From NCBI GenBank assembly GCA_019236675.1, contig JAFAIO010000503.1, positions 1 to 45,432 of the forward strand: a stretch of 45,432 bases of DNA. Direction: 5' to 3'. Position 1 is the first letter of the stretch; each line of letters opens with the position of its first letter. Under the pieces are notes generated by a model. The model did no database searches. It saw only the letters and a list, made by a program, of their open reading frames with translations, and had not been told where the DNA came from. This DNA comes from Verrucomicrobiota bacterium. Its GTDB lineage: Bacteria; Verrucomicrobiota; Verrucomicrobiia; Chthoniobacterales; JAFAMB01. Shown here one piece after another: positions 31,486 through 39,028 of the stretch. The position numbers and the translations under genes were made by a program.

Positions 31486-32907
31486 ATGCGCGGTCCCGGA
31501 CGACAGGAAAGTACTTCAACGGACGCGACGCCGGAACCGGTCGGGGTCGAGAATGGCGCTGCAGGTTTTAACGGTAAACTGCGCAATTTCCCACTTCTCG
31601 ATATCATTCAGATGGCATGTGTGGCCCGGCGCGATGGGCGCCTGATCGTGCGGCGCCGCGGGGAGATCGGCGAGATTGTGCTCCGAGACGGGTGTATTAC
31701 GCATGCAGTCACTAAATCGAAGACGGGCGAGCCCGCGCTGCTCGACGTGCTGTGCTGGAGTCGGGGCACCTTTGAATTTGTGCCCATAGCACCCGAATAT
31801 TTATCGCCACGGACCATCACTGGTGGTTGGGAGCAGGTTCTAATGGACGCGGTACGGCAACGCGACGAACGCGAGCACAAAGAAGTTGAAGGAGGAGGAA
31901 ATAAGACGTTGTCGTCTCCGTCGTCTCAAAGCGCGTTGCGACAGACGGTAAAGTGGTGGCGGAAAAGTGAGCGCTCTGAGACGGCGGAGGAGAATGCACG
32001 GTTGCAATCGGAACGCGATGCGGTGACCGACTTGTTGCAGCGAATTGCGAAAGAGCATCGCCGCGAACGAAGACGTAGGACCATCAGCACGGCTGTTTCT
32101 GCAGCTTTAATCGGCGCGATATTTTGCGGCGTCCTTTGGCTGTTGCAGGATAAAAGTTTTCGTTTTGCGATGCGGAGACACTTGATTGACAAAGGTATTC
32201 CGCAAGCACTCGGATTTCGAGTTGTTTGGGAGAAACATATCCCTGCCAGGATCTTGATTCCATCGGGACCATTTCAATTTCAAGACGACCGGCAAATGGA
32301 TGTCCCCGCGTTCAATATCGACTCAACTGAAGTCACCATCTGGCAGTATCAGGAGTTTCTGAATGCGGTCGGTGACGACACTAAGTATGACCACCCAAAC
32401 CAGCGGGTAGGCAAGCGCCACACGAATCCGAGCTGGGAAGCGTATGCTAAAGCCGCATTTGCCGGCACCGAGTTCAAAGGGGTGCGGCTTAACCCAAACT
32501 TTCCGGCCGTTTATCTCGATTGGTTTGACGCCTATGCATTTGCTAAGTGGCAGAGACGGCGGCTTCCCTCCGAGGTGGAGTGGGAAAAGGCAGGCAGAGG
32601 GACAGATGGGAGACGATATCCCTGGGGCGATGAGCCTAGGGCTGGCGCCGCGAACCTCTATAGCGGAGCCCAGCGGACGGCTGGTTGGTCGGAAGTGGGA
32701 CAATACTCGGTCGACTCTAGCCCGTATGGTGTCCGTGATCTCGCCGGTAATGTCTCCGAGTGGACGGCCAGCGATGATGGGAGTGGGTCGCCGGTAGTGC
32801 GCGGGGGGAATTTCATGAGTGAAGATGGGCAACTAACCCGTCGAGTGGTCGGACTTTCTCCTTACATCATCGATGAGCGGATCGGGTTTCGCACCGCTGG
32901 TGACTAG
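31486..32907 (+). CDS. DUF4388 (PATAN-like) membrane protein with formylglycine-enzyme-fold domain
   Basis: 473 residues. A DUF4388 domain is at about 27-125 (GKLRNFPLLDIIQMACVARR, DGRLIVRR, GEIVLRDGCITHA, GTFEFVP). A charged helical linker (about 160-200) leads to one membrane helix (TAVSAALIGAIFCGVLWLL, about 204-223). A C-terminal FGE/SUMF1-like domain follows (about 255-473: STEVTIWQYQEF, PAVYLDWFDAYAFAKWQRRR, LPSEVEWEKAGRGTDGRRYP, DLAGNVSEW, VVRGGNF, ERIGFR). The region that in true formylglycine-generating enzymes holds the active cysteines has none, so this domain is probably a binding module. Upstream of mglA on the same strand, it may belong to a motility or polarity pathway. Confidence 0.85.
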   Translation: MRGPGRQESTSTDATPEPVGVENGAAGFNGKLRNFPLLDIIQMACVARRDGRLIVRRRGEIGEIVLRDGCITHAVTKSKTGEPALLDVLCWSRGTFEFVPIAPEYLSPRTITGGWEQVLMDAVRQRDEREHKEVEGGGNKTLSSPSSQSALRQTVKWWRKSERSETAEENARLQSERDAVTDLLQRIAKEHRRERRRRTISTAVSAALIGAIFCGVLWLLQDKSFRFAMRRHLIDKGIPQALGFRVVWEKHIPARILIPSGPFQFQDDRQMDVPAFNIDSTEVTIWQYQEFLNAVGDDTKYDHPNQRVGKRHTNPSWEAYAKAAFAGTEFKGVRLNPNFPAVYLDWFDAYAFAKWQRRRLPSEVEWEKAGRGTDGRRYPWGDEPRAGAANLYSGAQRTAGWSEVGQYSVDSSPYGVRDLAGNVSEWTASDDGSGSPVVRGGNFMSEDGQLTRRVVGLSPYIIDERIGFRTAGD

Positions 32908-32976
32908 CCTGCATTTCTCGCAACAAGGAACCTCCATCAGTTTCGGTCACGTAGAGCTGCGAGAAATGCACGCTAG
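32904..32976. repeat. Hairpin repeat TGCATTTCTCGCA / TGCGAGAAATGCA
   Basis: CTAGCCTGCATTTCTCGCA (32904-32922) and TGCGAGAAATGCACGCTAG (32958-32976) pair with one mismatch around 35 bases. The stop codon of the DUF4388 gene (32905-32907) is part of the left arm, and GACGAAAAAATTG follows the right arm. The layout suits a terminator. Confidence 0.8.
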
Positions 32977-33040
32977 GACGAAAAAATTGTAAGTAAAAAA
33001 CATTCGACGAATTGGTTGGGTTCACACTAGCATTAGGAAG

Positions 33041-33667
33041 ATGTCTTTCATCAACTTCGTTAAGGGTGAGGTCGAATTTAAGATTGTCTACTATGGCTGT
33101 GCCCTGGGTGGGAAGACATCCTCTATCGGGTACGTCCACGAACGAGTGGACGCTCAGGATAGGGGCAACTTGGTTTTATTACCGACCCAAAATGATCGGA
33201 CTCTTTTCTTTGATTTCCTTCCCATTACCGGTGGCTCAGTCAAAGGCTTCAAAGTGCGATTCAAGCTTTGGACGGTGCCGGGGCAAGTAATGTACAACGC
33301 AACCCGGCAACTGGTTCTGCGCGGAGTCGATGGCCTAATCTTTATCGTCGACTCACAATGGGATAGAATGGAGGCCAACATCGAGAGCCTCAAAAACTTG
33401 GAAGAAAATCTGGCGACACTTGATCTGAAACCCGAGCAACTGACCTGGATGTTGTTCTATAATAAGCGCGATCTACCGGAAGAGCAGATAGCCCCGGTCG
33501 AAGCCATCGATCTACTGTTACGGGCGCCGGAACGAAAACGGGATCGTCTCTCGGGTGATTGTGTAACAGGCAGGAATGTGTTTAGGACGCTTAACTTGGT
33601 GACCCAGAAAGTGTTGCGCGATTTTCTAGTGAAGGACGATCTAGAGAATTATGAGGCCTACCGCTGA
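33041..33667 (+). CDS. mglA: MglA-like Ras-family GTPase
   Basis: 208 residues. Strong MglA signatures: start MSFINFVKGEVEFKIVYYG, P-loop YGCALGGKTSS (about 18-28), TLFFDFLP, the MglA-type TVPGQVMYNATRQLVLRGVD (G3, about 78-97), FIVDSQWDRMEAN, and NKRD (G4, 141-144). MglA sets front-rear polarity and drives type IV pili or gliding motors at the pole when GTP-bound. Its GAP MglB is not visible in the window. Upstream DUF4388 and downstream pseudopilin and PilT-like genes support a motility role. The start is 64 bases after the hairpin at 32904-32976. Confidence 0.93.
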   Translation: MSFINFVKGEVEFKIVYYGCALGGKTSSIGYVHERVDAQDRGNLVLLPTQNDRTLFFDFLPITGGSVKGFKVRFKLWTVPGQVMYNATRQLVLRGVDGLIFIVDSQWDRMEANIESLKNLEENLATLDLKPEQLTWMLFYNKRDLPEEQIAPVEAIDLLLRAPERKRDRLSGDCVTGRNVFRTLNLVTQKVLRDFLVKDDLENYEAYR

Positions 33668-33671
33668 GTTG

Positions 33672-33720
33672 TCCCGACTTGTCCTCCTTCGTCATCCTGA
33701 CTACAGCGGACAAGTCGGGA
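33672..33720. repeat. TCCCGACTTGTCC inverted repeat spanning the pseudopilin start
   Basis: TCCCGACTTGTCC (33672-33684) and GGACAAGTCGGGA (33708-33720) are perfect complements around 23 bases. The first base of the pseudopilin ATG is the last base of the right arm, so a folded mRNA hairpin would end right at the start codon and could hinder initiation. Confidence 0.75.
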
Positions 33721-34082
33721 TGAATTCGACAATCCGATTCCGGACCGCAGGGTTTTCTTTAGTCGAGATGCTCGTGGTAGTCACAATCATCGCTGCGATC
33801 GCGGCTTTAATCACCACTGCTGTGATGTCCGCGCTCCAACAGCAGAGCGCGCGAGTCTGCCAAAACAACATGCTAACGATTGAGGCGGCGAAGGACGAAT
33901 ACATCCGTGATCATCCCGGCGCGACCAGCATCGACGAGAGCGCCTTTGCGCAATACTTCAGATTTGGGATACCGAAGTGTCCGGATGGCGGTTCGTACCA
34001 ACAATATCTGTATAGTTTGACCAACCAGGTGAGCTGTACGCGCCATGGTGCACTTCAAGCGTTTCCGAGTGCGACACCGTGA
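33720..34082 (+). CDS. Type IV pseudopilin-like protein
   Basis: 120 residues from ATG 33720: a short basic leader, then the prepilin cleavage motif G-FSLVEMLVVVTIIAAIAAL with Glu5 of the mature protein and a 20-residue hydrophobic helix. The small globular part holds the AKDEYIRDHPGATSID and CPDGGSYQQYLYS pattern seen in verrucomicrobial pseudopilins with a C-terminal Cys pair (CPDGG ... VSCTRHG). It would be processed by PilD and act in a type IV pilus or type II-like machine. It lies between mglA and a PilT-like ATPase. The frame is open further upstream, but that part is repeat DNA. Confidence 0.85.
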   Translation: MNSTIRFRTAGFSLVEMLVVVTIIAAIAALITTAVMSALQQQSARVCQNNMLTIEAAKDEYIRDHPGATSIDESAFAQYFRFGIPKCPDGGSYQQYLYSLTNQVSCTRHGALQAFPSATP

Positions 34083-34240
34083 TCCGATCCGAAAATACTT
34101 CCCGCCAACCACGCAATCTGATGTGCCTTCTTGTCCGCCATAGCTTTAGCGACGGAGGAAGGGCATCGGCAGTATCAGTCGAGTCGCTTTGCTAAGACAG
34201 AAGACGAAAGGCGTTCAGCTGCTGATAGAGGGCCATTAAC

Positions 34241-35281
34241 ATGACAGCTGCAGAGCGATGGAGCCAAGTAGTTGAGTTTGTTAGTTCCAATCAGGTCAGC
34301 GATATCTCCGTCTTCCAAAGTAACGTCACCGCAAGACTCGAGGGCAGAGTCGTTCATCTGAACGAAGAGGGCGCGCTTTCTCGAAGTGAAGGACAAGAAC
34401 TCATTGCCGAACTGATCAAACTATATCCCGCGGCTGATTCGGACGTTAGCGGCTCGATGGGCTCTGCCGACTACACGGCCGAGATCTGCGGAGTTCGGTT
34501 CCGGGTCAATCTCGGACGCGCACAAGGGGAGCTTTTCGCATCGTTGCGGCCACTTCCGGCGCAGCCGCCGGATCTTCTGGAGATCGGGATCTCTAAACGT
34601 GTTGCCGCTTTGATGGTGGCGCTCACCGACGGTTTGGTCCTAGTTTCCGGACCCACCGGCTCTGGAAAAACAACCACGATCGCAGGTATCATCGAAGCCA
34701 TCAATGTTTCGCGGGCCGCGAAAGTGGTGACCATTGAGGACCCCGTCGAATTCTTGTTCCGCGCCAACCAAGCGGAGATTATCCAACGAGAGGTGGGGCG
34801 CGATGTGCCCTCATACGCCGAGGGGTTGCGCCAGGCGCTGAGACAAAATCCCGACGTTATCGTGGTGGGCGAGATTCGGGATGCGGATTCGGTTTTGGCA
34901 GCGTTGCAAGCAGCCGAAACCGGGCACCTTGTGATTGGTTCGCTGCATGCAAGCAGCGTGGTAGAGACAGTTAGCCGCTTGATCCTACTCGCACCCGAAC
35001 GGATGGCGGCGGAAGTACGTTACGTGTTTGGAAGAACGATGCGGTTGGTGATAAATCAACGGCTGTTACGACGGAAGACTTCGGGTAGAATCGCTGTGCG
35101 CGAGATTTGTGTTCACGCCCCGAATACAGAAGCGGTGATCTTATCGGGCAACGAGAGGGAATTGGAAAACTATATGTTAGCGGGGAGGGAATTGGGGATG
35201 GTTGATTTCCAGACCGCTCTAAAGCAGGTCCAAGGTCAATTGGATCCAGCCGAGTTCCGGACGTATGCGAGAGTTAGGTAG
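34241..35281 (+). CDS. PilT-like retraction ATPase
   Basis: 346 residues, the length of PilT. It has Walker A GPTGSGKTTT (about 137-146), Asp box VVTIEDPVEFLF, PSYAEGLRQALRQNPDVIVV, Walker B VGEIRDADSVLAALQAAETG, and His box HLVIGSLHASS. The family pattern AALQAAETGHLVIGSLH matches PilT/PilU better than VirB11. It would power pilus retraction under MglA control. Because the T4SS lacks a VirB11, a moonlighting role there is conceivable but unsupported. The C-terminus YARVR ends exactly where a palindromic element begins. Confidence 0.85.
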   Translation: MTAAERWSQVVEFVSSNQVSDISVFQSNVTARLEGRVVHLNEEGALSRSEGQELIAELIKLYPAADSDVSGSMGSADYTAEICGVRFRVNLGRAQGELFASLRPLPAQPPDLLEIGISKRVAALMVALTDGLVLVSGPTGSGKTTTIAGIIEAINVSRAAKVVTIEDPVEFLFRANQAEIIQREVGRDVPSYAEGLRQALRQNPDVIVVGEIRDADSVLAALQAAETGHLVIGSLHASSVVETVSRLILLAPERMAAEVRYVFGRTMRLVINQRLLRRKTSGRIAVREICVHAPNTEAVILSGNERELENYMLAGRELGMVDFQTALKQVQGQLDPAEFRTYARVR

Positions 35282-35450
35282 GGATGAGCTCCCAAATCGT
35301 GCTCGTGCTCGAAGATTTGAGGTGGGCTTAATCGGGAACCCCTCCATGCTGACCCATCGACAAAGGCGCGGGAAATCTACTGCCATACGTTCTAGTCGAG
35401 CACGAGGACGAGCACGAGCACGAGGACGATTACGATTTGGCGGCTCATCC
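35282..35450. repeat. CGAGCACGAGG-type palindrome, copy 2, filling a convergent gene junction
   Basis: The outer arms GGATGAGCTCCCAAATCGT (35282-35300) and ACGATTTGGCGGCTCATCC (35432-35450) pair 17 of 19. The next layer is GCTCGTGCTCG against CGAGCACGAGGACGAGCACG. The centre (about 35315-35392) is unique. It starts at the base after the pilT stop and ends at the base before the coupling-protein stop on the other strand, so it is exactly the junction. This is strong positional evidence for a bidirectional terminator. Confidence 0.85.
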
Positions 35451-37313
35451 CTACCGCAGAACTCGTTTCCACCAGGGGTACCAGCGCGGAATTTTTCCGT
35501 CGGGATCAACGGGATGAATGCGAGCTTTTCGAAACCGTTTTTCGCAGTGCTTGACGATCGCGGAGAACTTTGGAAGCGCCATGAGCTCAAATGGCTTTAC
35601 GCGGTATTCTTCCTCTCTCGACCGGGTCGTTGAACGGTTTCCCATTCCCCGTGTGTACGATTTTTTCCAGATTAGTTTTTTTCCGATGAAGTCGGCGGAA
35701 CCCTCGGCGCAGGTGCGGTCTGCCGCCTTGAAGATGATGCGATTTCGCAGATTCAACAGGGTGACATCCGCTTTCTCTTTGGTTCCAAGCGGAGGAATAA
35801 AGGAGAGCTTGGATTGTGCGGCCAGAACTGTAGTGGCGTTCGCTTGACGGATAACGTCGACATTTCCATCTGATTCACTAACGAAACGCTGGGCTTCATC
35901 CTGCCAGCAAATCAAGAGGTTATCGCTGCACAGCGGGCGCTTATTCGGCGGTCGGGGATCGAACCGTCGCAATGCGTGGGTATAAAATAGGAGCTTTAAG
36001 ATGGTGGTGACGTAACGGCGCTCGGTCTGATACTTCTGCGGCATCGCAATGCAAATTATCGCGCCATCATCCAGGTCAGAGAATTCGAAGCTGTTTTCTT
36101 CGGCGCCGAAAACCTGGACCAGGTCCGGATTCGTGAAGTAGTTCAAATAGTTGTAGATAGTAGAAATAACACCACCCAACTGCTCCGGCGGTTGTCGCAG
36201 ATACCCATTCAAGAAGTGGTCGCTGCATTCGCGGGCCTCCCGGTTTCCGGCTTGGGCAAGCGGATCCAGGCGAGATAACATCGCCCGCAGAATCGGTTGA
36301 TACTGCAGCGATTCCAGGAGGTGATGCATGGTCGGACGCAAACCGAGCAACCGAAAGAGCTGTATTCCGCGGCCGATATGCGCGTGGGCTTGAGTCTTAA
36401 AAAAGCCTTTGTCTTCGCCGCCTCCGGCTAACGCTGAGGCGGTATCGACGATCACCGTGGCGTAAGTCGATCCGGGAATCGAGTCGTCTGACAGCAGATT
36501 GAACGTCGCCGGTGGTTCCCAATCGTCGCTGGCGCCATCCGGTTTGGTCTGGAGCAACCGCAGATCGCTGAGCCGGCCATACTTCTTGGTCATTTGGACC
36601 AAGGTCTCGTGATAGATTCCTTTTTCGTCACAGCAAAGCCCGCCCCAGTCGGGCTCGTTATGAAAGACCGAATGCAAAAGAGCGTTGATCGCGAACGTCT
36701 TTCCGGCGCCGGTATCACCGGTGATTAACCACCCTCGGCAGAAGTCGTTTCGGTCCCAGCCTAGTCCAGCCAGCCGAGCGGTGATTTTCCGGTCCCGCTT
36801 GGCTGGGGCGCATGCCACCGAGACGGTCAGACAGACGAAGAATGGGGCAAAGCTGACCCAGGACACCACAGGAAATAGGAACCAGATGGTGGCGATCAGG
36901 AGGCACCAGATGACGATCAGGTTAGGCGAAATAATAAATGAAAAGCGATCCATTGACTGGCGGCGCCGGACCCAAGCGCTGGTCATCGCGACCGCTTCAG
37001 TCAAGGAAGCGGTTCCCGCCAGGTAACGTTGGCTGCGAACGACCTGATTGTGTATGCAAACATCCACCTGGAATCGAGCTTGAGATTGTGCCCCTGGGTT
37101 GGACCGATCCGGCGAAATTGGGCGAGCTCGGATTCGGTAATCGCCGTGAGTCACCAGATCGATCGGCGGTAATCCAGGGCAATAATTGGGCAGGCGAACG
37201 ACGGTGCCGGTCTTGGAACGATAACAGAGCGGATCGTGCGGAGCTGGAGCTACGGATGCGGGTTGGGGCAGGTCGGGCATTCCGGAGCCGGCCTTGACAA
37301 GCGTATTATACAT
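35451..37313 (-). CDS. VirD4/TraG-like T4SS coupling ATPase
   Basis: 620 residues. It has a soluble N-terminal region of about 120 residues, two membrane helices (about 125-148 and 151-169, FIISPNLIVIWCLLIATIWF), then the ATPase: Walker A GDTGAGKTF (199-207), GGLCCDEKGIYHETL, VIVDTASALAGGG, and Walker B LLICWQDEAQRF (466-477) with VLAAQSKLSFI. Such proteins recruit substrate DNA or protein and hand it to the T4SS channel. The soluble domain before the first helix is unusual, since VirD4 normally begins with the helices. It is 13 kb from the T4SS operon and on the opposite strand. ATG 37280 is an alternative start. Confidence 0.88.
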   Translation of the reverse strand: MYNTLVKAGSGMPDLPQPASVAPAPHDPLCYRSKTGTVVRLPNYCPGLPPIDLVTHGDYRIRARPISPDRSNPGAQSQARFQVDVCIHNQVVRSQRYLAGTASLTEAVAMTSAWVRRRQSMDRFSFIISPNLIVIWCLLIATIWFLFPVVSWVSFAPFFVCLTVSVACAPAKRDRKITARLAGLGWDRNDFCRGWLITGDTGAGKTFAINALLHSVFHNEPDWGGLCCDEKGIYHETLVQMTKKYGRLSDLRLLQTKPDGASDDWEPPATFNLLSDDSIPGSTYATVIVDTASALAGGGEDKGFFKTQAHAHIGRGIQLFRLLGLRPTMHHLLESLQYQPILRAMLSRLDPLAQAGNREARECSDHFLNGYLRQPPEQLGGVISTIYNYLNYFTNPDLVQVFGAEENSFEFSDLDDGAIICIAMPQKYQTERRYVTTILKLLFYTHALRRFDPRPPNKRPLCSDNLLICWQDEAQRFVSESDGNVDVIRQANATTVLAAQSKLSFIPPLGTKEKADVTLLNLRNRIIFKAADRTCAEGSADFIGKKLIWKKSYTRGMGNRSTTRSREEEYRVKPFELMALPKFSAIVKHCEKRFRKARIHPVDPDGKIPRWYPWWKRVLR

Positions 37314-37585
37314 TTTTACTAAATGTTATGATATCGCCGTGCGTTGAGCAACCGTTTTGTGAGAAAATGCTAGGATGCCCGTCTCGCCAGGGGGCAAGGA
37401 CGGGAGTAGACGTCGTAGATCGAGTAGACTTCAACGGGCGTGAGGTCGGCTGCTTTATTTATGCCGTCAAAAGGTCGTGTAGTCGCTCCACGGTGGCTTC
37501 GCGTAGCCGTTTGGGGGCGCTCACGACCTTCTCCAGATTCCGAGGCAAATTTGCTATCTGCTATTTGCCGTTTGCCGGGAAGCGG
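37314..37585. repeat. Spacer with small hairpins and half of a TAGCAAA-type element
   Basis: There is no gene in these 272 bases. GGTCGTG (37473-37479) pairs with CACGACC (37522-37528), and CCCGTC near 37379 pairs with GACGGG near 37399. Bases 37546-37577 (CAAATTTGCTATCTGCTATT then TGCCGTTTGCC) match one arm of the palindrome at 41055-41123, but the other arm is missing. The coupling protein promoter should lie at the left end (AT-rich 37305-37335). Confidence 0.6.
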
Positions 37586-38023
37586 CTACTTGCCCCAGCG
37601 GTTAGCGACTGCGCTGGTGACGGCTTCACGAATGGCGTCGTGGCGCATCGCCCATTGGAACTGATAGATCGGGTTGTCGTACTGTTCGTCGAATTCCCGT
37701 TTCATCGCCTCCGCGATCTTGGCCGCGTCGACTGGGCCTCGGATCCGGTTGACGGCATCTTCAACGATCTCGAGACAATATTGCACCAACATTTTTGCGG
37801 CTCGTTGTGAAATGTCATCTAATTCTTCGGTGCAGACCAAGAAAAAGTTTTCCCACGACACCTTGACGACGCCCTTAAGCCACTGCTCTTTCCCTTCATA
37901 AAAAACCCCTTGTTTCTTATACGATTCCAAGAACTCGTCGAGACTCAATGGCTTTCCGTCCGCCGAAAATGACCACTTCTGGGTTTCCGGTGCTACTGGC
38001 CGGGTTTCCTTTGTTGAAACCAT
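37586..38023 (-). CDS. NRWG-motif hypothetical protein, paralogue 1
   Basis: 145 residues, no membrane segment, unknown function. The C-terminal half shares a pattern with the protein at 39029-39580. Both have AK.(L/I).(Q/S)YCL.I.E (here residues 76-88), then after about 40-50 residues RH..IR.AV..A..NRWG (127-144). The protein ends one residue after that motif. It is divergent from the Rep gene and upstream of, and in the same direction as, the coupling protein, so it may be a conjugation or maintenance accessory factor. I recognise no known family. Confidence 0.7.
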   Translation of the reverse strand: MVSTKETRPVAPETQKWSFSADGKPLSLDEFLESYKKQGVFYEGKEQWLKGVVKVSWENFFLVCTEELDDISQRAAKMLVQYCLEIVEDAVNRIRGPVDAAKIAEAMKREFDEQYDNPIYQFQWAMRHDAIREAVTSAVANRWGK

Positions 38024-38094
38024 TTTAGTGCTTCTTTCTCAAAAAATTTAAGTTATAAATTAGACTCTTAACACTGTAATTCCCACAAAGTAAA
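38024..38094. promoter_or_regulatory. Divergent AT-rich control region before the Rep gene
   Basis: 71 bases between divergent starts, AT-rich (AAAAAATTTAAGTTATAAAT). It must hold both promoters. I see no iteron array of the kind Rep_3 proteins usually bind, here or within the neighbouring spacers. Confidence 0.45.
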
Positions 38095-38829
38095 GTGCGT
38101 AAAAATAACAGAATTTTTGGAACGTTACCACTTGCGGATCTAGAGGATCAGCTTGGTTTTGGCGACGACCTCATTGAAGCGTTCTATAAACTGACCAAAG
38201 ATGAGCGGACCGTTGTCATGTCGATTGTGGACCGTCTAAAGCCTGGTGTAACCGGGTATGACTTTGAGGACTTTGACCTGCAACCGGCGGTGCTGAAACT
38301 CCTGACCTACCATCGACTGGTCTTACACAACGGGGATAAACAAAATTCCATCCTCTACGCCCGGTGGCTGAGCTCTGTCACCGTCGTAGATCAGAAGATG
38401 GTTCTTCACATTGATCCCGGGCTGCACCGGCATTTGGAGCGCCTCAAGAATCATCAAAGAGAGGATTCCGAGAGGGCGGCGGTCAAACTAGCGAGTCAGT
38501 ACTCGATCCGTCTTTACGAGTGGGCGTGGAAATGGCGGCACGTCAACCTCAAGCGCATTTCCATTCCGAAGCTGCGCAAGGTGCTGGGAGTTGATGAGGT
38601 TCGCGACGCGCAAGGAAACATCGTAAGCGAGAAGTGCCTTGTTCATTGGCCGAACCTAAAGCAGCGTGCGATCGATCGGGCCCTGCAAGAAATCAACGAG
38701 AAAACCGATCTCAGCATCCGTCTGGTAGCGGTTGGCCAGGCGAAGTACCGGCGCGTGTTGTCGCTGGCTTTTGAGATCAAAGAGAAGAAGAAAAAGGCGC
38801 GGACCAACGGCGCTCCAGCCCCAAAGTAG
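38095..38829 (+). CDS. Rep_3-type plasmid replication initiator
   Basis: 244 residues from GTG 38095; an in-frame stop lies just upstream, so no earlier start is possible. The C-terminal winged-helix domain carries the Rep_3/RepB pattern: LASQYSIRLYEWAWKW, ISIPKLRKVLGV, HWPNLKQRAIDRALQEINEK and TDLSIRLVAVGQ.KYRRVLSLAFEI. Such proteins melt plasmid origins or control plasmid copy number. In a chromosomal window this points to an integrated plasmid or ICE remnant. It is flanked by two paralogous NRWG proteins. The basic tail EKKKKARTNG is typical. Confidence 0.8.
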   Translation: MRKNNRIFGTLPLADLEDQLGFGDDLIEAFYKLTKDERTVVMSIVDRLKPGVTGYDFEDFDLQPAVLKLLTYHRLVLHNGDKQNSILYARWLSSVTVVDQKMVLHIDPGLHRHLERLKNHQREDSERAAVKLASQYSIRLYEWAWKWRHVNLKRISIPKLRKVLGVDEVRDAQGNIVSEKCLVHWPNLKQRAIDRALQEINEKTDLSIRLVAVGQAKYRRVLSLAFEIKEKKKKARTNGAPAPK

Positions 38830-38889
38830 GGGCGCACTCCGCGCGGAGTTGAGGATTCGGACCGCATTCGGCTCGGGGGCTCCAGTGGC

Positions 38890-38979
38890 GAAGTAATCAG
38901 TAATCAGTGTGTCAGTAATCAGATCGGACCAAGGACACAGCATCGACTGATTACTGGACTACTCATTACTGATTGCTTC
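38890..38979. repeat. GTAATCAGT-type palindrome, copy C
   Basis: The left arm AAGTAATCAGTAATCAGTGT then GTCAGTAATCAG is nearly identical to the complemented right arm of copy A at 1610-1717. The right arm is CGACTGATTACTGG then ACTCATTACTGATTGCTTC. The centre is the reverse-complement relative of copy B. It lies after the Rep stop. Confidence 0.85.
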
Positions 38980-39028
38980 ATTCGGCCGGAGCCGAACCGT
39001 CCTAATTTCGAGCAGGACACATAATACA

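Noticed and set aside
32330-32907. Active formylglycine-generating enzyme
   Set aside because: The FGE fold is clear but the C-terminal segment that should hold the catalytic cysteines contains none.
34241-35281. VirB11 identity for the ATPase
   Set aside because: Length and motifs around Walker B and the His box match PilT; it sits with mglA and a pseudopilin, not in the T4SS operon.
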